Part shown: in pieces, positions 1 to 12,081 of the stretch | How positions within the stretch are numbered: the stretch's first letter is position 1 | Layout: the number at the start of each line of letters is the position of its first letter | NCBI GenBank assembly: GCA_023630585.1 | Contig: CM042543.1 | Span: 16,490,260 to 16,554,259 of the forward strand | Direction of reading: 5' to 3' | Length of the DNA stretch: 64,000 bases | DNA from: Cranoglanis bouderius | Taxonomy: Eukaryota > Chordata > Actinopteri > Siluriformes > Cranoglanididae | Notes under the pieces: generated by a model | What the model was told of the DNA's origin: nothing | Databases searched by the model: none | The model's input: only the letters and a program-made list of their open reading frames with translations | Position numbers and translations under genes: made by a program

Positions 1-835
1 AAGGTTCACACTACACTCATTCAGAAACAGGCACTGTGAAAAGAATGGTCAATGCTATGAGACAGAGTATACAGACTCATGTCTTCTCCTGATATAATTA
101 AATATAAAATATAACAGGTAGTGCCTCAAGACACCTTTTATCTTGTTAAATGATGACAAGGCTATAAAAAAGCCAACTATTATAATAAAACGCCTCACAA
201 TAAAAGAACTACAAGTGATAAGATTTTTTATACCTTGTTTTAGCTTTCAGCTACAGCAACTTCCAATGATTTATTATTCACAGCCATTACACAACCTATT
301 CACAGATTAGAAATTAAATGTACAATGGCAGCTTGTCCACCAGGGCAGGCAGCAAAACTACAACTAAAACTGCTCATAATGAGCTGCTGGACTGTATGCT
401 GCATGTTGTTGACTCTTAACTGCCTGTTATGGATTTACTCTAAAAATGTACTAAATAGTAGCCTATAGCATAAGTCAAGTGTGACAGCCTCTTGACTTAT
501 TTTTGTTTGAAGCAATGTCATTATAAACGTCATCCTGCCCCAACAAAATATATGGTCACAAGCCATTGCTGAAAATGTAGTCAGGTAATAATAACACAAT
601 AAGGCAAAACACAAGTTAAAATAGATGAAATCCAACAACAATTAAAAGCTGGAGTATTGGTCTAATCTTTTGTTTGTTTCTTTTTTTTTTTCTTTTTTTT
701 TCTTTTTTGCTGTAGTTGGAGTAATAGTTAAAAAAATGTTTGAAAGGATTTTACATATGAATGACTTTTACTGTACATGATGACACTAACATCTGAACTA
801 TTATAAATGTAGTGTCATTCAGTGTCATCAAGTCA
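1..835. other. Intergenic, no gene recognised
   Basis: AT-rich non-coding DNA with no convincing coding frame. A poly-T/CT tract lies at about 669-708. Nothing else is recognisable. Confidence 0.5.
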
Positions 836-1120
836 AGTCAAGTGGGTTTTTATTGTCATTCCTCTATATAGCGTGCATACACTGGAACAAATTGTTGTTT
901 CTTCAGGACCATGGTGCAACACAGAACAGTATGCAAGACTACATGAAGTGCAAATATACAACAGCTAGGTGTTTGACTAGCCCAGGTGAGCTCTGGGAGG
1001 CAGCAGGGTGTTGAGTAATCTGACTGCCTCAGGGAAGAATCTGTTGCGGAGTCTGCTGGTGGTGGTACGAATGGTCCTGTACCTTCTGCCAGATGGCTGG
1101 AGGGTGAAGAGTCCATGAGA
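836..1120. repeat. Interspersed teleost repeat, class uncertain
   Basis: The stretch starts with a short CAAGT tandem run, then a 'tttattgtcattcctctatata' type lead, 'caggaccatggtgcaacac', and later 'ggaagaatctgttgcggag' and 'ccttctgccagatggc'. I recognise this wording as a repeat found widely in fish non-coding DNA. It has no open frame of note. I cannot assign a class (non-autonomous DNA element or retroelement 3' piece). The identification is from memory of the family. Confidence 0.5.
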
Positions 1121-1495
1121 GAGAGACATGAAATGCTCCTTGATTATATTAAATTCAAATGGTATTGACTGGATTTAACTTGGTATGGAATTGAATCCTG
1201 AGCTGTGCTCAAAGATGGCAAACTCTGTGGAGTCCCCAAGCTTAACAAGATTTACACAAATTAATTTGTCACAGAATGTTGTTGCAGAAAAAAAAAACAA
1301 GTTGTATGTCTTTTTGACTGCTGATGAAGTGTTATACCCCACTATGACCAGATGAGGGCAACCTTATTTTACGTCTACATATTACTAACAACGTACACTG
1401 ACAACTAAGTATTTTATCCATGTGGTACTTCATTATCATTACCACTATTGATAAATTTGTTTAGATTCTTCTTCTTCTTACATTTTAAAGATCTT
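1121..1495. other. Intergenic, nothing recognised
   Basis: AT-rich sequence between two interspersed repeats. No gene, strong motif or long tandem repeat is visible. Confidence 0.5.
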
Positions 1496-1499
1496 AAAA

Positions 1500-1694
1500 G
1501 TAGATAGATGGTGGAAGAAAACACAGGTTCTTGTGATCAGAAGGGTGTGGGTTCAAATCCCAGGACTACCACTGTTACTGTTGTGCTCTTGGGCAAGGCC
1601 CTTAACTCTCACACTCAACTCTATGCTTGGATTGTAAACTGATTCAGTGATAAGTCACTTTGGATAAAAGCTTTATGCCAAATAAATAAATGTA
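1500..1694 (+). repeat. tRNA-derived SINE, degraded
   Basis: A box-B-like GTTCAAATCC lies at 1551-1560, preceded by a tRNA-like head. The body reads 'gctcttgggcaaggccctta'. The tail 'cactttggataaaagc' followed by 'caaataaataaatgtaat' is the usual 3' tail of teleost tRNA-derived SINEs. The A box is degraded, so this is a repeat and not a functional tRNA gene. Confidence 0.65.
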
Positions 1695-3270
1695 ATTTGT
1701 CATCATGGCCAGGCTGTCCACACATGGTGAGTATGCCTAATTGCCTTGAAAGCAGTTCTTTTAAACTAAATAAGGAGAAATATTAGTCTGAATTCAAAGG
1801 AAATGGTGACTAAAATCAATATCACTCTGTTGAAAGCATTACTTTTTTTTTTTTTTTCCATTCCAGGAAATCCTAGTGTGTGTGTGCCATGGCTGAGTGA
1901 TGGAAGAGAGAAAAGCTGGAGTGTGTGAGGAGATTTTCAGAGGGATGAAGCCTTCTCTGGGGAGGATGTGATTCTGCACTGAATCCTTTCAGAGTGTCTG
2001 TTAATCCTGCTCCACTCCTCATGGAGAGCAGCTCTCCTGAATACACTGCCGCTATGACAAACCCCATTCACATTAGCTGTGTGAAACTTCCCAGCTCTGT
2101 ATGCACTACCCAATACTGATTAGAGATTAGTGTCACTCTCTCTCTCTAGGTTCTCAAATTGAATGCCTCGTCTTCTCCCAACATCACAATTAAGTATGGC
2201 GTAACCTCTTGCTAGTGTAGAGACTTCCTCATATTGTTAATTTTTCCTGAACAAATTTGAATCGGATAACTTGATTAGGAGGTTTGAACAGAATTACAGT
2301 GAGCCAAAAAAAGAGATAAGCGACAGAGAGGAGAAACAGAGAAAACGAGAGCACAGCAGAGAAGTCAAAATGATATGCTGTAACTAAATTAGGCGGTGGA
2401 ATTCTAATGTGGATCAGTAAAGCACGGCTGTGATTAATTCTCAAAGAAAAAAAGAAATCCTTGAGAAAAAAAGAAAAAGCTCTCCATATCAGAGCTCTTG
2501 TTTTTCCCTTTCCATTCCCATAGAGACAGTAATGTAATTACTCAGCTAATTAGCATCATTAGTACTGGCAGCTGTATACGGTTCATAGCTAGACTCTTGA
2601 AAGCCTTGTTTTCAAACAACCAAACTAAACCCGCGTACTGACTCTGCTGCTAACCCCCAACCCCCTCACCCACCACCATTATTTTTTTTGGTGTTGTTGT
2701 TACTTAACAAATGGAAGGTTAAGACAGATTGTATCCATCCATCATACATTTCAGGATAGACCTATCTGAGGTTCCTTGTGGTAACCACATGAGGGCACCA
2801 AACCCCAAACACTGCTGATCTACTGAAAGCTCACCTTCTAACTGGCCATTGTCCTGAACGGGTGAATTTCCCAGAAGTAAGATAAGCTTATCCTAAAAAA
2901 AAAAAAAAAAAGTTCATATTTACAGGCAGTTCATTCAGTAAATTTAATTAGTAAATTAATCCGGTATATTGCTTATTTTTTCATCATTTTTTACACTGTT
3001 AAATCTGATCATCTGTCATCTTTTTTACGATTTTAGGTAAAATAGGTATGTACAAAAATTCTTTTCACATATAAATATAAAGATAGGATTAACTTTACAT
3101 AAGCATCCACATTTATGAATAAGAGTACAGTATATACTATTGTTGCTGCTCTTTCTTTTTCTGACTAGGAATATATACATTTTAATTTCATTTTCTTTTA
3201 TTGCTTTTTAATGTTTGACTCATCTTACTTACCTTTATATATTTATTCTCATATTTAAATTAGAAATGCC
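1695..3270. other. Intergenic with possible conserved element
   Basis: No gene is seen. A poly-T run lies at 1843-1858 and a poly-A run at about 2896-2912. The part 2220-2600 is repeat-free and rich in TAAT-type homeodomain core motifs, including 'cagctaattagcatcattag' around 2543, which makes it a candidate regulatory element. No motif is decisive. Confidence 0.35.
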
Positions 3271-3275
3271 TTTTC

Positions 3276-3339
3276 TGATTATGATTATTATTATTGTTAT
3301 TATTATTGTTATTATTGTTGTTGTTGTTATTATTATTAC

Positions 3340-3393
<54 letters not shown>

Positions 3394-3412
3394 CATTATC
3401 ATCATCATCATT
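3276..3412. repeat. (ATT)n microsatellite, imperfect
   Basis: About 130 bp of ATT/TTG/TCA trinucleotide repeat. It produces an artefactual poly-isoleucine open frame on the + strand. Confidence 0.95.
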
Positions 3413-5530
3413 ATAGTCTACTACAGCAAACTGTCAATCGTGTCACTGTCCATATCAGCCTTAGTAACCTTAGTAACAGGATTGACATTTCTGTCAACCA
3501 CAACTCTTCAAGCACATGGTATTGATATTGTAAAGGCTTATATACATTTTTCAAATAAAACTGTAAAATGAAATTGTTCTATCTTCCAAAATATAGGTAA
3601 CAGTGTTGGTATTTTATTGTTACCAGTGGTTAAGTATTTGTTATTTTTAATATTTTATATTACATGTGATGAAAATGTGATGAAATACATTATGAAAGAA
3701 TCTGGACAAGTATGAATACACAATAACTACTAAGAGTAGATTTAATAATTTTCTATTTCTATTAGTTCTATATTCTATTAGAGTTTGGGTGAAAATGTGT
3801 TTATGTTTTATGTGTTTAAAAACTCTAAGCTCATGAAAGCTGTACTTTACTACAGATAATACATAATAATTTATAACAGACATTTCAAATGTAAATGTTT
3901 TAAACATTTTTTATAAGGCAGAGATTTGAAGTAATGTTCTATGGATCCCACGTATACAAGGAATCCCTGGAGTGCAACATAATTCACAAAGTGTAGGATG
4001 GCATTTGTTACTTTGTACCTGCACAGTTTATGGAAAATCCATATTCAGATTCAGTTGTTATGTACATACTCACCATCATCCATGACACTAATGTAATATT
4101 AATAAGCAACAAAAAAGACATTTTGATGAGCTGAAGTGCATCTCCTGAAATTGCCTTTTTTATTGGCAACCTCTAGTGACAAGAGGCAACCTGTATAAGG
4201 ATTGGGTCCTAGAGTGTATGGTGAGGTAAATGTCATGCACTGCTTGGCTTTATTGGAGACTTCAGTATGATCTGCCCTTTTCCATTCTTGGGCGCTGTTG
4301 TTTAAATAGGCACTTTTAATACTAGGCACCAGATGGGCCCTCAAACAAGTGTGGACTGAGGCATGTTTACCGCTCAGCAGTGTACGTGTGCAGAACAGGT
4401 GAAAATATCAAATCCCATGCACCGATGGCTGAGCGGCAGATGCCATGCCTGTAAAGCTTTATTGGGCATATGCAATTGTTTGGGCGATATTAACACAGAG
4501 GAGGTAGCACTGGATAAGATATGTGTAATGATCTGAAAGACAGTCTGGTGTGGGGTTGTGAAAGCTCTACTGTGGCTGAATGATAGCTGTTGTATTACTA
4601 AACAAAACAAAAGGTTTTTCTAAAAATATGAGAAGTGGAGATCATTTTTATGAGACATTAACAAATAAAATGTATTTGATTTCAACCAAAACCGTCCTCG
4701 CACAAATCTTTCCAAGCAAGTTGAAATGCAAGTGCCAGAGTGTGACTCAAACAGAATATTTACACATTTTTGCTTCACACTTCCATTAAACGTATTGATG
4801 TATATGAGCTCTATGTGCAAATATATGAGCACCTGGCTCTTTCTGTCAGCACAGGATCAGATTATTGTGTACATGGCAGATCACACATGCAGCCCTACAG
4901 AGCGACACAAAAAGGTACACCATTTCCTGTAATTAAAACTAACAGCCAGTCCATAACACACATAACTTTGATTGACCTGCCTCACAGTCCTTTGATAACT
5001 GATTTGTGTGGCTCAGTTTAATGTAATGCAGGATGCTGTGTTGACATGGTTCAGGTGTGTTGGGCTGATGATCTACATCCAGCACAATACATCTATATTC
5101 AAATAGACAGGTAGATATATACATCTATAGAAGACATTAGAAGAATTGCAGGATAGCATGTTATAGGAATGTGATATTCTACAGAAGGGGATTGCTCAGA
5201 TGGTGCTAATGATGTGACTCAATAACTGAAACTGGTTGGATCTCTGGCTGGATCTCTGGAAAAATTACTGCCTAGTATAACATTGCTTTCTACTTTAAAA
5301 CAACCACCCAGACTGCAAACATGAATAAATCTTACTTGAAGTGGAAGGCCAACGGGAAACTTACAAGAATAAACCAGCTCCAACCCCAGCGTAAATAAAG
5401 AGGTGTGAGATCAGTTCAAGAAGTATCCAAGCTGTACCACTTACAATAGCAATCCTAGGTCCTAGTCCATGTGATTACATTAAAACTAATTATTGTTGTT
5501 ATTAAATATAATAATGACAATAAAGTAACA
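3413..5530. other. Intergenic, nothing recognised
   Basis: AT-rich non-coding sequence. No frame resembles a known protein and there is no large tandem repeat. Short frames on both strands overlap each other and look random. Confidence 0.5.
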
Positions 5531-5531
5531 C

Positions 5532-5858
5532 TAAAGGGAGATACAGTGGTGCAGCAGGGAGCATTGCCGCCTCACAGATCCCTAGGAGCCCCAGTTTGAT
5601 CCTTGGCTTGGGTTAGTGTCTCTATAGAGTTTCTGTACATGTTCTCCTCATGTCTGTGTTGGTTTCCACAGCGTTCTCAGGTTTTCTTCCACTTCCTGAA
5701 AACATGCGGTAGGTAGATTGTCTACTTAATTGCCCTAGGTGTGACTGGCATCCCATCGGGGGTATATTCCTGCCTGACACACAGTGTTCCCAGGATGCAC
5801 TGTGATTCTGACCTGAATAAAGCACTTACTCAAAATGAATGAATGAATGTGTTATTTC
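5532..5858 (+). repeat. Teleost SINE-like interspersed repeat
   Basis: Reads 'cagtggtgcagcagggagca', then 'ttgccgcctcaca', a degraded 'gtttgatcc' box, 'acatgttctcctcatgtctg', 'aaaacatgcggtaggtagat', 'aattgccctaggtgtgactg' and 'ggcatcccatcgggggtata', and ends in 'aatgaatgaatgaatg'. This matches a very common fish repeat in order and wording. Another copy, in reverse and from a related family, is at 20955-21228, and a remnant is near 49600. Confidence 0.7.
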
Positions 5859-8516
5859 CGGTGAATATGGTGTTTTTGTACCATTTCTTTTAGCTGTTTT
5901 ACTATATACTTATTTAGATACATTATTGGTATGCATGATTATTTCTCTCATATATTAACAACCTTAATCCTTCTATGTGGTGTCCACACGCTCTGGATGA
6001 GCAAGACATGATCAAGTGACAGGACCTTTTTGTATTCATGACTAAACAAATTATTGTTTTGTAGTAAACATTTAATTATGGAGCTATAACACAATTGTGA
6101 TGAACATATAAATGCATAAACACGCTTGCACAACATGTCACTTCCTTTAATCTTACCAGCTGCTTCTGACCCTTGATCATAGCCTGTTCATTCAAGGCTT
6201 GTGCTGAGATGTCGTGAGCTCCCCGGCCATCACTCACATGGACAGCTCCCTTTTCTAACCGAATCAGACACACAGCCCCTCCTAATCCCCTCCAAGACAG
6301 AGACGGATGGGCTCCTGCTGACCCGCACCCTCTCTGTCTCTCTCTCTCTCTGCAGTCACAGTCACAATGGGCATCTGTCACAGAGTAATAGTGGCAGCAG
6401 CCAATGGCACAGAGATCAGGTCAAGTTTGGAAATTTCCACATGGGGCCACAATCAAGCTCATCAGATCCATCATACTGAACACTCAGTCTGTCAGTGTAC
6501 AGATTTCAGATGGACAACTTAATGGACTGGCATGATGGGTTTGGCACACCTTATCGTCCACCGTACTGGATGAGGAGTATGATGGAAACTCTCTGTTCAG
6601 TACTTGATGATGTTATTTAAAGTAAATAACAAAATCCAAAAAGACTTAAATACTGATAAAATACTGCAGCTGATAAAATGGTAACTCCACTGCTCTATTG
6701 TATCCAGATCATCAAATCATTCTGTACAACAGCACAAAAGCAACAGGAAGTTCCGATATGTGTGTATTTGATGGGATGTGCACAGCATCCCTTTGTCCCT
6801 CACATCTTACAGAACATCTGTCAGCTCTGCTGGCTCACTGCTGATGGTGCTGGAGGAATGCAGCTGTGGATTAGACCCTCCTGCCAGGCTGAGATACCAG
6901 AGCACTACACCACTGACATTTCCACATGACATTTGAGATCCTCTCTCTTTTGCTGAGTGACTCTGAGGAGAGCGCTTCTCTTGTATGCAGTCATGTTGTT
7001 TGAAGGATAGATCAAACCAGAAAATAATGAATAGAATCAATTTGCAAACCACAACTTGTTAAGAGATATAAGGGAACCATGCTGAGATTGACAAACAGAT
7101 TAGGGTGTACATTGTTTCAAACAAATGTGCTAATGCTGTTTCATACTCTATGAATGTTAAATTTAATTTTAGGTTTTGGTATGGCTGGAGTTCAATAGAT
7201 CCTGTAGGGTTATTATCCGTTTGCAACATTACTGTTTGACTACTTGCTTGACAGTATCCACACAAGAGTTTGCACATGCAGATGACTTGGTTATGGAGGT
7301 GAAATGTGATATAATTTCAAAAACAAAATATGGCCAATAATGAAACAAGATCAACCAAATGAGTGAGAGAAATTATCTAATCACATTCTTTGTACATCCC
7401 ATCAGCCCTTTGAAATGCTATTGTTCTGGCTCATCATGGCTGATCATGTGGAGACAGTTAGAAATCAGCTCAGAGATTCTTAAGCACTACACAGAGAATG
7501 GGAGTGATTAGTGTAACAACAATGACTATGAGTTTATTTTACCACAACTAACCATGCCAGAGCTCATCAGCAAGCCCTGATAATCAAGAGAATCAAGTCT
7601 CATATATCTCAAGGCCTGATATTACAGACGGATACAATCATTGAGAATGTCTCTTGTGCAGTATAACTTGTCTAATTTATAAAAAGGTGAACTTACACAA
7701 TAACATTGCTAAATGTCATTACCCCAAGTCCTATCCTGTATTGATCCTACCTAGAAATTGATTAGTGCCATTAGTATAGCTGCTAGTTATCCTGTTTTTT
7801 AATGGTTATAGATCATTAGCACAAATTCCCAGTGATCAGTGAATCTACACGCAATGCTCAGGTACACACTCAGTATCTCCCACTCTGTGATATGTCAGAT
7901 GAATCCATGAGGGAGATGTAAAGGCATTGCCTGAAGCGCAGGGTCTGATCTCATTTGCTGCCTCTTATTATGCAAACCACTCCCTGACGCCCACCATCTA
8001 ATTAGGCCTAAATTAATTTGAGTACAATCTTTCATGTCTCAGGCCTGGGCTGTGCCTCTTCCCTCCATTTACAGAATCATATTAATGTTTGTGTGGGAAC
8101 ACTACTCCTGCAGATGAAAAGACTGATACAATTAATTAAGTCCTGCCTCTGTTTTTCCCCTCCTCTCACAGGAGAAATGATAAGTGTGATGAGCAGGCTC
8201 TGATTAACCCCATTATACGGGCTAATAAGGAAGATCATATAAAAATCAAGGAAGCTGCACAATTATGAGGGAATGCAAATTATGCAAGCTAACGAGCTAC
8301 ATGCCAATTTAGGAAATGCTTTGTTGGGAAAATGTGATGTTCAGCATTCTCAACACAGGATCATTTATTCATTTGTATGTACATGTGTGTGCATGCATAA
8401 TTGCAAGGGACATACGAGTGCGTGCATGTGAGTTTGATATTGTCTTTGTGTCTGTCTCATGCTGTGTCCGTGCGCTGCAACACATCCGAGAGAGCAATGA
8501 GAGTCAGAAGCAGGCT
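5859..8516. other. Intergenic with candidate elements
   Basis: No gene is supported. The part 6140-6470 is more GC-rich than its surroundings and has a CT-rich tract ending in 'ctgcag' at about 6354, which imitates a splice acceptor. The part 7860-8310 is repeat-free and has TAAT cores and an octamer-like ATGCAAAT near 8272. Both are candidate regulatory elements only. Confidence 0.35.
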
Positions 8517-8537
8517 TTCAGAACCATGGACAGCAGT
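8517..8537 (+). promoter_or_regulatory. RE1/NRSE-like site (REST/NRSF binding)
   Basis: The core TCAGAACCATGGACAG fits the classical degenerate RE1 core TYAGMRCCNNRGMSAG at every position and is preceded by T, as in the canonical site. The 3' flank (CAGT) departs from the canonical GCGCC. It lies about 3.6 kb upstream of the insm1 start codon. REST silences neuronal and neuroendocrine genes outside those lineages, so a link to insm1 is plausible. The link is inference. Confidence 0.55.
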
Positions 8538-9859
8538 TACAAACACCGTTTATCCAGCCTGGACTCAAGAAGAGACACTGAAAAATTCACATTTTAATGC
8601 ATTTATACATCTTTCTATTTAGTATTAATCAATATTATTTAGACTGGCAATAATTTGCTTGCCTGCTACTTGTTTAGAGGCTGTACACTGGTAGCTCTGA
8701 AACGGAAGCCTATTTACTGCTCTCAACCTCACACACTGTGACATATAAAACAAAAGCATAACCTTCGTACACCACCTGACACATTCACTCAGAAAGTATG
8801 CCAGGACTTTTATAAACCTGCATAAAGTGCATGGAAATCTGTTCTGAGAGATTTAAAAAAAATAAAAATAAAAACCTAGGCTATATGGCAAGTCTCATCA
8901 CAGATCTGTCCTCACATTGTGGATTCACAAAACATACAAACAAACAAACAAACAAACAAACAAAAAAAGCCATACAATTATACAATAAAACGGCATTAAT
9001 TATTCAGTTCCTTTCTGATGTTTCTTTTCTGAACATATTCACAGGATCCTGTGTTGCAAGGTATTAGTACAAACTTTAGATAGGCAAATGTCTGTCAACA
9101 TGTCTTAAGCTGTGCATGATCTATTATATTAAAACCTATTAGAACTTCTAGGACCATTAAACGTTTGAAAATCCCACTGGGAAAAACAATGAATTCTGCA
9201 TTATCATTAATGTTAACTTAAATGCCTATAAAATGTACATAGTGGCTAAAACTTGGATAGGTTATAATTCTTTATTTCTGATATCTGAACATGATACACA
9301 ATAAACAGCAGGCTGTGTATTATTATAATATACTATTGACATTGACATTGACAATTGACATTTTCTAAATGGTCAATCAGTGAACAAATCATTCACAAGC
9401 TCCTTTAGATGGGATGTAAGGACAAGAATACCAAAATAGGGTGAAAACTGTACATGAATGCTTGCATTCTATTTAGATACATCAATATGTAAATTTATTT
9501 TATATACTTTCCAACCTATAGTATAGTATAGTATAGTATAATAAGGTCTTTATGTGGCATGTTGATTGAGCTATAAAAACTAGAAATGCGCTTAGAATGT
9601 ATGGACATGTTCCCTCTGAGGATCTAGACAGTTTACTATTTTTTAATAAAAATAATTTCCATGGGCAATTCAGCATTCATCTTGTTTTGAACAACTCATT
9701 TCCAGAAACAGGTTTTCGAAAACAAAGATTTCATATTAAACATTATGCTAACAAATAAAGCTTTCTAAAACTCCGGGTGAAGAGTTTGTGTGGAGAGTCT
9801 CTGGGGGAAGCCTATGGCAGCTGTATGCAAATGAGAGGCCAGACAAGCATGCGCCACAG

Positions 9860-9863
<4 letters not shown>
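8538..9863. other. Intergenic, small tandem repeats only
   Basis: Contains a (CAAA)n run at about 8938-8962, a short (GTATA)n run at about 9521-9541 and otherwise AT-rich sequence. No gene is seen. Confidence 0.5.

Positions 9864-9928
<65 letters not shown>
9864..9928. repeat. (CA)n microsatellite
   Basis: About 31 uninterrupted CA units. The poly-Thr-His frames across it are artefacts. Confidence 0.97.
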
Positions 9929-9929
<1 letters not shown>

Positions 9930-11749
9930 AGCCTATACAGTCTCTTTATAAATACCACCGAGGCAAAGAATCTGCAGGACGACGTACGATTGAAAGAATA
10001 TTACCAGTAAACTTGTGAGTCAATATATACATGGGTTATGGAATATAACACTATATAGTGCGAAAAAAAAAAAATTAATAGTGCAATTGAATGGAACAGT
10101 TCCTGAACAGTTTGTCGTGCATACTCAGTACGCTGATTTTTGTAAGGCAGATGCTTTTGAGTTTACACAATTACATATCCCAGCCCATCCTTATATGCAC
10201 ACGATGTAAAATCATACACTTTTAATAAGTGATGAAAGCAGAACAATGGGGCATTGCAGTGTTGCAGCCTGGGGCAGCAGGAGTGTGGTGAAGGTGGAGG
10301 CCTGTAGCTCACAGATGATTACAGCACGCTCATGCAGCACAGCTTTATGCTAATGAGCCCAACAATACGCCATGATGCCTGCACATTCACCCAGATCGGC
10401 TTTCCTCAACCACCCCGTCCTGCACCACCACAATGCAATACAGTTTTACTAAATACACACTCTTTACAATATAGGGTTAAAGACAGGGCTAGGCTTGTGC
10501 CTGAACTAAAGTAGGCGCCGTTAAATATTTATATCAATTTTGGCAATAAATGGTTTGTGGATAAATGTTTAATACTGTTCGAAATGTTTAATAACTGTTT
10601 GAAAATATTACTATTATTCATGTCAGAAAGTTAAGGCCCGAATATTGTTTCATTCCCCCGCTGCAGTATGAGTCAGTATCTTACAGTGTGCTTTGAAATT
10701 AAAGCTCATGCACTATATGTGTTCAAAGTTGACATAAAACAAGCAGAAACGGTGCTTTCCTGAAAACTAAACAAAACTAAAACAAAATGAAACAGGTATA
10801 CACATAGTGCTATACAACGATCATTTCCATTCTTCTGAAACATGCCAGATAAATATATTTCAAAAGATGGTTCTCATAATAGTTGGAGATGTGGCTAATC
10901 TGGGAGGATTGGAAGATTTAATGGTGTCTAACTAGTGGAGTGACCTTGAGGGCAGCACCCATCTCTCTGATTTCCCCCAGCACGCGTCTATATTTGGGCC
11001 AGATTGCTTGTGTGTTCTGTTTCACAGTGGAGAGGTCAATTTGCTTTTCAAACGCAAAAGGCTCTGACGGCTGGGCAGACGCGGCCATTGTGTTAAAAGA
11101 TGAGAGCCCTTCTTATTACTTATGTATGCGCTAGCCGGCTGATTTATAAGTTCAGTTAAACTACCGAGAAAGACACGTGCCCTATTAAATATGTGCCTGC
11201 TTGAAACCTCTCGATTCATTTTTACAGATGGCATTGCTTAAAGGTTCTAGTAATAAGGGGAAATGGAAAGAGATTTTCAAATATTTAATAGTTTAATAAT
11301 AAAAGGAAGTGCTAATAATAAAAATAATTGGAATTTCAAATACCGCACAGTTCAAAATGGGCCAGGTGTTATCAAAGTGTGTGTGCAGAAAAGAAAAGAA
11401 GCAGAAAGAAAAATAACAGAAATAAAAAGCAAACAAAAACAAGAACAAAAAAAATCTATACCGTTACAGCATCTGAATGAAAAAAAAAATAGTTCTTTAA
11501 AAATATTGACTGTTTTTATTTGCATAAAGTGCTCGATCTGAATTCTATTTAAAACTGGGATTATTGTGGTGCTAAGAAGCGTTTCCTTTCGGCAGATCTG
11601 CGGCCCCTGAAGACACGCACACAGCCACGGCACGTGTTCCTCTCTATAGAAAGCCATCAGACCGTAAACGGAGAAAAAGTCCCGGCGTGTGTTCACTGAA
11701 GGGAGGGGCTTAGAGGGCGAATTAATATAATAAAGCGCAGGTACATCTG
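9929..11749. other. Proximal upstream region of insm1
   Basis: No gene is seen. The part 10900-11250 is repeat-free, of mixed composition and has CpG-containing words such as 'cagcacgcgtctatatttgg' and 'gcagacgcggccattgtg', unlike the AT-rich DNA around it. It is a candidate distal enhancer about 1 kb upstream of the gene. A-rich DNA follows at 11250-11510. Confidence 0.4.
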
Positions 11750-11839
11750 CTCAGCAAATCGGCAGCGTTTTCCTGCGCAGCCCCCAGCCCAAGTGCTCCA
11801 TTCCCTCCCACAGCCAATTCCACAGAGATCCTCCGGGCG

Positions 11840-11935
11840 CCTGATTGGATGAGAAGCAAACGATAAGGGGCGAGAACAATAGCATCATCCCTCCTTTAAA
11901 AAAGAGTGCAGCTATGTATTAAGAGAGAAGAAAAA
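11840..11935 (+). promoter_or_regulatory. Putative insm1 core promoter
   Basis: An inverted CCAAT box (ATTGG, about 11844-11848) is followed by a TATA-like TTTAAAAAA at about 11895-11903. A start site some 25-30 bp further on would leave a 5' UTR of roughly 150 bases before the ATG at 12082. An alternative AT-rich TATA-like element lies at about 11722-11734. The start site itself cannot be read from sequence. Confidence 0.4.
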
Positions 11936-12081
11936 AAAAAAACGTTACGGGGAGGGGAGGTAGGCACACCCTGACCAAAAGGTACTGCACCCGGCGTGTC
12001 TGTAGCCAACTGCACAGCCGTGGATCATATTCAACACGCATCGCATCCTCTCCAAGTGCCTTTCTTCATCCGCCCGCCGAC

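Noticed and set aside
1540..1620. tRNA-like box B suggesting a tRNA gene
   Set aside because: No complete cloverleaf or good A box, and the downstream body and AAATAAATAAATG tail are those of a SINE.
3215..3571. Open frame rich in isoleucine/valine that looks like a membrane protein
   Set aside because: It is simply the (ATT)n microsatellite read in one frame; the flanks have no homology.
6300..6480. CT-rich tract plus CAG before an open stretch, suggesting an exon on the + strand
   Set aside because: The frame after it closes quickly, has no recognisable domain and has no partner exons; it is a chance acceptor-like sequence.
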